Below are positions 42,220 through 46,883 of a stretch of DNA of 46,883 nucleotides, in pieces. The notes below the pieces were generated by a model. It worked only from the letters and a program-made list of their open reading frames with translations. It was not told where the DNA came from and searched no databases. Source of the stretch: Novacetimonas maltaceti (GTDB taxonomy: Bacteria; Pseudomonadota; Alphaproteobacteria; Acetobacterales; Acetobacteraceae); assembly GCF_002906255.1 (NCBI RefSeq), contig NZ_POTC01000025.1:1-46883 (forward strand), written 5' to 3'. The position numbers were made by a program, and so were the translations under genes. Within the stretch, counting starts at the first letter, position 1. The number at the start of each line of letters is the position of its first letter.

Positions 42220-43298
42220 GATGCCATGTCCTGTGCGATCTGCAGCAGCGACTGCGCCGCCCCGTCCCATGTGAATCCGCCCGCCCGCGCGCGTCCCGCC
42301 GCGCGCAGTTCCTGCGCCACGGCAGGGATGTCGAGGATGCGCACGACGCTTTGCGCGATGGCGTCGGGATCGGCGGGATTGGCATAGATCGCCGCCGGGC
42401 CACAGACTTCGCGCAATACGGCAATGTCGGCGGCCACCACGGGGCAGCCACAGGCCATCGCCTCCAGCGGGGGCAGGCCGAACCCTTCATACAGCGACGG
42501 GAACACGAAACATGCCGCCGCCTCGTACAGTGCGCGCAGTTCCCCATCGCTGACGCGCCCGACATAGGTGGCCGGGCGGGGCAGGATCTGTGTGCCGCTG
42601 GCATTGAACACGGTGGTGTTCACGCTGCCGCTGATGACAAGCGGGATGCCGCGCAGGGACAGCGCATGCGCCAGCGCATCCAGCCGCGCCAGGTTCTTGT
42701 GCGGGGCAAGGTTGCCGACCGCGAGCACGAAACGCTGTGCCTTGAGGTCATGGCGCGACAGGATTGCAGGGTCCGCCGGCGTGCGCGCGATATGTTCGGC
42801 CCCTTCGCCAATGACCGCTATGCGCCCGGCGGGTATGCGCAGGTAACGTGCCAGTTCCGTGCGGGAAAATTCGGAAACGGTGACAAGCCGCGTGCGCGTC
42901 CGGCACAGCAGGAAATGCAGGACCCGGTACCACAGGCGGAATTTCCATGAATAGGAATCTGGATGGCCGAACACGCCCGCATCATGGATGATCACGATCT
43001 GGCGCCGTCCCCACAGCGGCGCCGTATTGCCAAGGTTGAGCAGCACGCCACCGCGCGCGGCAAAGGGCAGTTCGAACTGCTCCCAGACCTGCCCATGGCG
43101 TTTGCCCACCGTGCGGCGGGGCAGGTCGGGCGCATCGCCTTCGGCAATGCGCCCTTCGGGGGTCAGGAGGATCGGTGACGGGCGTCCCTGCGCGTGGCTG
43201 ACCCGGGCAAGGGCATGGCAGATCTCAAGCGCGAAACGCTGCACCCCGCTCAGGGGCTGGGTCAGGAAGCGGCCGTTGACATAGATGGCTGGTCTCAC
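42216..43298 (-). CDS. GT4 family glycosyltransferase (mannosyltransferase-like)
   Basis: Retaining GT-B glycosyltransferase of 360 residues. RPAIYVNGRFLTQPLSGVQRFALEI at the N-terminus, FVLAVGNLAPHKNLARLDAL in the middle and SLYEGFGLPPLEAMACGCPVVAAD near the C-terminus (the two Glu of the E-x7-E motif) are typical of GT4 mannosyl/glucosyl transferases; each is quoted only as a marker. I choose the GTG at 43298, which has GGAG 7 bases upstream and begins at the conserved block; the frame reaches 43349 but would overlap the copolymerase gene. It resembles the acetan-type mannosyltransferases of this group of bacteria, but the donor is not proven by sequence. Confidence 0.87.
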   Translation of the reverse strand: MRPAIYVNGRFLTQPLSGVQRFALEICHALARVSHAQGRPSPILLTPEGRIAEGDAPDLPRRTVGKRHGQVWEQFELPFAARGGVLLNLGNTAPLWGRRQIVIIHDAGVFGHPDSYSWKFRLWYRVLHFLLCRTRTRLVTVSEFSRTELARYLRIPAGRIAVIGEGAEHIARTPADPAILSRHDLKAQRFVLAVGNLAPHKNLARLDALAHALSLRGIPLVISGSVNTTVFNASGTQILPRPATYVGRVSDGELRALYEAAACFVFPSLYEGFGLPPLEAMACGCPVVAADIAVLREVCGPAAIYANPADPDAIAQSVVRILDIPAVAQELRAAGRARAGGFTWDGAAQSLLQIAQDMAS

Positions 43299-43326
43299 CA
43301 AAGCACTCCAAACATTGCGCGCCGCC

Positions 43327-45564
43327 TCAGGCCGGGGGCAGCAGTCCATAATGGCTGTAGATACGGAAGGGGTGTTTCTCCGCCTCGCCCAGGCTGTGCG
43401 GCGGGGCCTGTGTCAGGACGGCGCCGAGCGTGCGTGCGTCATAGGTGTGCAGCGTGCGCATCGCCTGCACCAGGGTTGCGGCGCTGGTCTGTCCCCACTT
43501 GACGACCATCACCACGCCATCGGTCTGGCGTGACAGGACGGCAGCGTCGGGAAATGCCAGCGCGGGCGGGGTATCAAGCAGGATCATGTCATATTGCGAT
43601 CCCACCTGCGCCAGGATCTGCCCCAACTCCTCCGGCAGCAGCATGGCGCCGCCGCCACGGTGCATCATCCCCTCCGGCGTGAGGATATCGACCCCGGGCA
43701 GCACGTCGCGCTCCAGCCCCGCCAGCAGCGGCGAGACGGGGGCATGGGTGTTGCGCACGATGCTGACCGCCCCCATGATCCGCATGGCCGAGGGGTTGCG
43801 CATGTCGCAGTCAATGACCAGCGCGCGCTGCCCGCATCGCCCCGTATTCGCCGCCAGCGACAGGGCGAAGGTGGTTTTCCCTTCCGCCTGTTCCGCCGAT
43901 GTGACCAGAACGACCTTCGCGCGGAAGCGGCTGTGGCCAAAGGACAGGACGCTGCGGATGGATTCCACCGTTTCCAGATAGGCCGAACGGTCCCGGCTGG
44001 CGTACTGGCGCGCCAGCGGCCCGGCAAAGGCCGGCACCAGCCCCAGCGCGAACAGCCCCGGAATGGCGTCGAGTTCCGCCGTGCTGCGCACCCCCTTGCG
44101 CATCCGGTCGATCACCAGCGCCGATCCCGCCCCCATCATCAGCGCAAAGAGCAGTGCGATGAGCATGTACTGCTTGCGTGGTGGCCCATAGGGGCCAAGC
44201 GGCGTTTCGGCGCGTGAAATCAGGTCCGCTTCCGCCACCTGCAGTTCCGCCTGTGTCGATGTCTGTGCAAACCGGCCGAGATAGTCCTGATAGACCGTGC
44301 GCGCCGCCGTGGCCTCGCTCTGCAACTGGCGCAGGGTCACGTCGGCTTCGTTTTCAGCCGTCACCTGCCCCTGCAGCCGGTCCACCTCCGCCGACAGGGC
44401 GGCAACGCGGGCCTGTGCGCTCGACAGTTCCTTTGCGGCACTGCTGGCGACGCGCTGGACTTCCGCGCCGATGCGCGCGCGCACCTGTGCCGCGGCCGCG
44501 CGCACCGACTGCAGGTCCGGATTGCCGTCCATGACCGTCTGGCTCAGGCTGGCGGCACGGCTGCTGATCTGCGCCTCCTGCGCCTGGAGCTGCTGGATCA
44601 GCGGGGAGGAGACGGCATCGGGGATGCTGTCGAGGCTGCCGTTGTGGATCGCGTTGCGGATCTCCATATAGCGCGCGCGCCGGCTTTCAAGGTCGCCGCG
44701 CGCGGTGATCAGTTCGCGGTTCATCTGGATCAACTGCTGGTCGGTCACGGTCGTCCCGCCGCTGTCGGCGCTGTTGCTGCTGCCGTTGGCGCCGGGCGCG
44801 CGTTCGAGTTCGGCGGCGATCAGGCCGTTCTTTTCACGGAAGGCCTGAACCGCCTGTTCCGCCTTGCGCAGCCGTTCGCGCAGGGGGGCGATCTGTTCAT
44901 CAAGCAGGGCATTCGCCTGCCACGTCGCCGAGATCTTCATGTGGCGCTTGAAGTCGAGGTAGACATCGGCATAGGCATTGGCGATGCGCGCGCTTGTCGC
45001 CGCGTTGACCGTGCTGGCCGTGATCGTGATGATGTAGGACCGCCCGTCATTAAGGATCGTCACCCACTGGTCCAGCAGCAGGCTGACGGCCTGCAGGCGT
45101 TCCTCCGCCGTCATGGGGGGCTGCGGCGGCGGGGTTACGAAGATGCGCGAAACCGCGTCGATCAGCCGTTTACTGATGGGTACATGGTCCAGGGCTTCGC
45201 GGAAATCGGGGTCGTTCACCAGGTCCAGCTTCTGCGCCACGGCCCGTGATATGGCCGGGCTGCGCAGGATGCTGACCTCGCTGTTGACGGCCACGGTATC
45301 GACCTCGGGCGAGGATACCGTGGCCTGCAGGTCACGAAACGGGGCCTGGTGCGTGCCGATGATCAGGATGGACGCGGCATTGTAATAAGGCCGGAGCGAG
45401 AAGATGCCGATCCCCGCAGGCACCGCGATGCCCAGCGTGACCAGTGCAATGGCCAGGCGGTGGCGGCGCATGATGCTGAAGGCATGCAAGGGTGAAACCT
45501 GCTGCGTTGCCGTCGGGTCCGGCACGGGGCCGCTGAATGAGGCGGGCAATTGGAGCGTATTCAT
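43327..45564 (-). CDS. Wzc/GumC-type polysaccharide copolymerase with ATPase domain
   Basis: Inner-membrane protein controlling EPS chain length and export. The 745-residue chain has an N-terminal Wzz domain with a first membrane helix (about residues 38-57), a long periplasmic coiled coil (LRERLRKAEQAVQAF, then AARTVYQDYLGRF before the second helix LIALLFALMMGAGSALVI) and a C-terminal ATPase/tyrosine-kinase-like domain with EGKTT (561-565), ALVIDCDMRNPS and MILLDTPPA. Unlike typical BY-kinases it lacks a C-terminal tyrosine cluster; only two Tyr lie in the last dozen residues. Start ATG 45564 with GAGAGGA upstream; the frame to 45708 is unsupported. It follows the priming transferase gene and precedes the GT4 gene by 28 bases. 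Confidence 0.9.
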   Translation of the reverse strand: MNTLQLPASFSGPVPDPTATQQVSPLHAFSIMRRHRLAIALVTLGIAVPAGIGIFSLRPYYNAASILIIGTHQAPFRDLQATVSSPEVDTVAVNSEVSILRSPAISRAVAQKLDLVNDPDFREALDHVPISKRLIDAVSRIFVTPPPQPPMTAEERLQAVSLLLDQWVTILNDGRSYIITITASTVNAATSARIANAYADVYLDFKRHMKISATWQANALLDEQIAPLRERLRKAEQAVQAFREKNGLIAAELERAPGANGSSNSADSGGTTVTDQQLIQMNRELITARGDLESRRARYMEIRNAIHNGSLDSIPDAVSSPLIQQLQAQEAQISSRAASLSQTVMDGNPDLQSVRAAAAQVRARIGAEVQRVASSAAKELSSAQARVAALSAEVDRLQGQVTAENEADVTLRQLQSEATAARTVYQDYLGRFAQTSTQAELQVAEADLISRAETPLGPYGPPRKQYMLIALLFALMMGAGSALVIDRMRKGVRSTAELDAIPGLFALGLVPAFAGPLARQYASRDRSAYLETVESIRSVLSFGHSRFRAKVVLVTSAEQAEGKTTFALSLAANTGRCGQRALVIDCDMRNPSAMRIMGAVSIVRNTHAPVSPLLAGLERDVLPGVDILTPEGMMHRGGGAMLLPEELGQILAQVGSQYDMILLDTPPALAFPDAAVLSRQTDGVVMVVKWGQTSAATLVQAMRTLHTYDARTLGAVLTQAPPHSLGEAEKHPFRIYSHYGLLPPA

Positions 45565-45641
45565 CACTTGCGTCCTCTCGAAAGGGGAGGGGCGGGGTGT
45601 TGGGGCATATGGCTGCTTTTCTTCCACGATGGGCGGGATGG

Positions 45642-46349
45642 TCAGCGTGCGCCTTTCTGGCCCAGGACGGCCGGAATGGTCTTCAGCAGGATCACGATGT
45701 CGCGCCACAGGCTCCAGTTCCGGACGTACCAGTTATCCAGTTGGACGCGCCGGGTGTAGGACGTGTCGCTGCGGCCACTGACCTGCCACAGACCGGTAAT
45801 GCCCGGACGGGTGGCCATGTAATATTCCATGTCCGCGCCGTAATGGACCTCCTCGGCCATGACGATGGGGCGTGGGCCGACAAGGCTCATCTCCAGGCGC
45901 AGCACGTTGAAGATCTGTGGCAGTTCATCCAGGCTGGTCCTGCGCAGCAGCCTGCCGATCCGCGTGATGCGCGGGTCTGTCGTCAGCTTGCGCGTGGCGG
46001 CCCATTCCGCCGCCGCCTGCGGGTCGCGTGACAGCAGGTCGGCAAGGATCGCATCGGCGTTGACCGCCATGGTCCGGAACTTCAGGCACCGGAACGGGCG
46101 GCCGTTCCGCCCGATACGCATATGGCCGAAGATCGCAGGCCCCCCGTCAAGGCGGACCAGTGCATACACAATCGCAAGGATCGGGAAGATGGCCGTCAGG
46201 ACCAGGGTTGCGACAGACAGGTCCAGCGCCACCTTCATCGCCCGGTGGACCGGTCGGTCAAGGTTGTTGCGGAACGTCATGATCATGGCGTCATGGCTGA
46301 AATAGGCCTGGCTGCCATGGTCCAGCGGGACACCGCACAGTGGCGGCAT
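45642..46349 (-). CDS. WbaP-type priming sugar-phosphate transferase, 5'-truncated by an insertion sequence
   Basis: Membrane enzyme class that starts EPS synthesis by moving a sugar phosphate from a UDP-sugar to undecaprenyl phosphate. The catalytic domain is intact: RAMKVALDLSVATLVL (membrane re-entrant helix), FRCLKFRTMAVNAD, the Asp-Glu dyad in RRTSLDELPQIFN, MSLVGPRP and RPGITGLWQVSGRSD. Family-like sequence continues upstream of the first ATG (46349) as EIRVEHVTRTRLPFSL, up to about 46397, where a stop appears and the IS1380-like element begins. The N-terminal membrane/regulatory half of a full WbaP/GumD-type protein (some 250 residues) is therefore missing. Small priming enzymes of the PglC type exist with only this domain, so residual activity is possible if it is expressed. 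Confidence 0.82.
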   Translation of the reverse strand: MPPLCGVPLDHGSQAYFSHDAMIMTFRNNLDRPVHRAMKVALDLSVATLVLTAIFPILAIVYALVRLDGGPAIFGHMRIGRNGRPFRCLKFRTMAVNADAILADLLSRDPQAAAEWAATRKLTTDPRITRIGRLLRRTSLDELPQIFNVLRLEMSLVGPRPIVMAEEVHYGADMEYYMATRPGITGLWQVSGRSDTSYTRRVQLDNWYVRNWSLWRDIVILLKTIPAVLGQKGAR

Positions 46350-46514
46350 CAGGGAAAAGGGCAGCCGCGTGCGCGTGACATGTTCGACGCGAATTTCTCA
46401 CACTTGAGGAAATTTTGGGTTATTTTGTAGAATTCAGTCATCCCACAGGAGCCCGATCTGGAATATTGACGATATTCTACTTCTGGCGGCGGGTTCTGAA
46501 CGCAGTGAGGGTGT

Positions 46515-46534
46515 CACGGCCTGAGAAGGCCGTG
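46515..46534. terminator. Hairpin downstream of IS1380-type transposase
   Basis: CACGGCC (46515-46521) pairs with GGCCGTG (46528-46534) around TGAGAA, 39 bases past the transposase stop. It probably ends the transposase transcript or shields it from read-through; no T-run follows. Confidence 0.4.
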
Positions 46535-46572
46535 TTGGTGGGAGCTATGTGGCCTGTGCGCTGTCTGTTTCG

Positions 46573-46883
46573 TCAGGGCGCCAGGCAAAGCCTTCGCAAT
46601 CGTGCATGAGCAAGAGCGAATTCATGCTGACAGGGGAACATGTCCGGCATGGACAGGACAATCCGACGGACGCTGACCTTTACGGTTGTCGCGATTTTGA
46701 GCAGCCGCGCGCGGATTGTGCCACAGGTTGCCTTCTCCAGACTGGTTTGCCCAAGGGCCATCTTTTGCAGAGCGATGAGCAGGACATAGGCTGCGGCCGA
46801 GAACCACAGTCGGAGCTGGTTGGCCCGGATGGTGTGGGACGATGTCCTGTCTGAGAACAGATCCAGCTGGCATTCCTTGATGC
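46573..46883 (-). CDS. IS1380 family transposase, C-terminal part (5' end outside window)
   Basis: The frame is open from the right edge of the window to the stop at 46573, encoding about 102 residues of a DDE transposase. RANQLRLWFSAAAYVLLIAL followed by TSLEKATCGTIRARLLKIA and FALAHARLRRLCLAP at the end are typical of IS1380, an element first described in acetic acid bacteria. The N-terminal and catalytic parts lie outside the window. The short frames beginning at 46761 or 46873 are only parts or shadows of this one. Confidence 0.8.
   Translation of the reverse strand, partial: IKECQLDLFSDRTSSHTIRANQLRLWFSAAAYVLLIALQKMALGQTSLEKATCGTIRARLLKIATTVKVSVRRIVLSMPDMFPCQHEFALAHARLRRLCLAP

Larger units (their letters stand above)
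46398..46883 (-). mobile_element. IS1380-type insertion sequence, right part
   Basis: The right edge of the window lies in an IS1380-type element. The C-terminal part of its transposase is at 46573-46883. The element probably ends near 46398, where homology of the sugar transferase gene breaks off; about 175 noncoding bases after the transposase stop fit the family. Terminal repeats and the target duplication could not be confirmed because the other end is outside the window. Confidence 0.65.

Noticed and set aside
45642-46349. Natural short PglC-type priming enzyme instead of a truncated WbaP
   Set aside because: Family-like sequence continues upstream of the ATG until a stop at the IS boundary, which fits truncation better; kept as an alternative.
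1-46883. tRNA, rRNA and origin of replication
   Set aside because: No cloverleaf, conserved rRNA segment, DnaA-box cluster or replication gene was recognised by eye; a covariance-model scan was not possible.

Overview
The window looks like chromosome of an acetic acid bacterium (Acetobacteraceae, probably Komagataeibacter or Gluconacetobacter). This is an inference from gene content: an IS1380-type transposase, a three-subunit (small/flavoprotein/triheme cytochrome) membrane dehydrogenase of the sorbitol/gluconate type, an alpha-amino-acid-ester-hydrolase-like enzyme, an acetan-like exopolysaccharide (EPS) gene set, and high G+C with strong third-position bias, which gives long false ORFs on the opposite strand of nearly every gene. 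No rRNA, tRNA or CRISPR array was recognised. Both window edges lie inside insertion sequences: an IS1182-type transposase on the left and an IS1380-type transposase on the right.

Region 1 (about 0.97-8.4 kb) is a divergent uptake locus. A TonB-dependent receptor and an SsuA-like binding protein are read leftward; an SsuC permease, an SsuB ATPase and an exported CocE/alpha-amino-acid-ester-hydrolase-like enzyme are read rightward. Together they could bring a substrate through the outer membrane, hydrolyse an ester in the periplasm and import a product. Region 2 (8.5-12.7 kb) holds a ClC chloride channel/antiporter, an AbgB-like M20 amidohydrolase and the rRNA methyltransferase RlmJ. Region 3 (12.8-17.5 kb) is a compact ethanolamine unit without microcompartment genes: an Eat-type permease divergent from a polysaccharide-deacetylase-family gene, eutB and eutC.

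Region 4 (17.5-24.8 kb) carries an EamA transporter, a large solitary Eco57I-type DNA methyltransferase that looks N-terminally shortened and contains a perfect 21-bp inverted repeat at its catalytic motif, a D-2-hydroxyacid dehydrogenase, a saccharopine-dehydrogenase-family enzyme and a divergent Lrp/AsnC regulator. Region 5 (24.8-27.7 kb) holds a GH144-like exported glycosidase, a DOPA-dioxygenase-family protein and an exported glutamine-rich protein. Region 6 (27.8-34.6 kb) holds the S-L-C periplasmic dehydrogenase operon, an HpxZ/AtzH-like protein with an MFS exporter, and a TauE/SafE permease.

Region 7 (34.6-46.9 kb) is an EPS cluster: flippase, GalE, acyltransferase, GT2, a GT4-GT2 fusion, a small exported protein, a GT4, a Wzc/GumC-type copolymerase and a WbaP-type priming glycosyltransferase. 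The last has lost its N-terminal half where the IS1380-like element begins, so the first step of EPS assembly may be impaired in this strain.

Features I consider least explained are the 21-bp hairpin in the methyltransferase gene, the deacetylase embedded in the ethanolamine operon, the receptor/ABC/esterase locus, the two small exported proteins, and several symmetric or repeated motifs in promoter regions.
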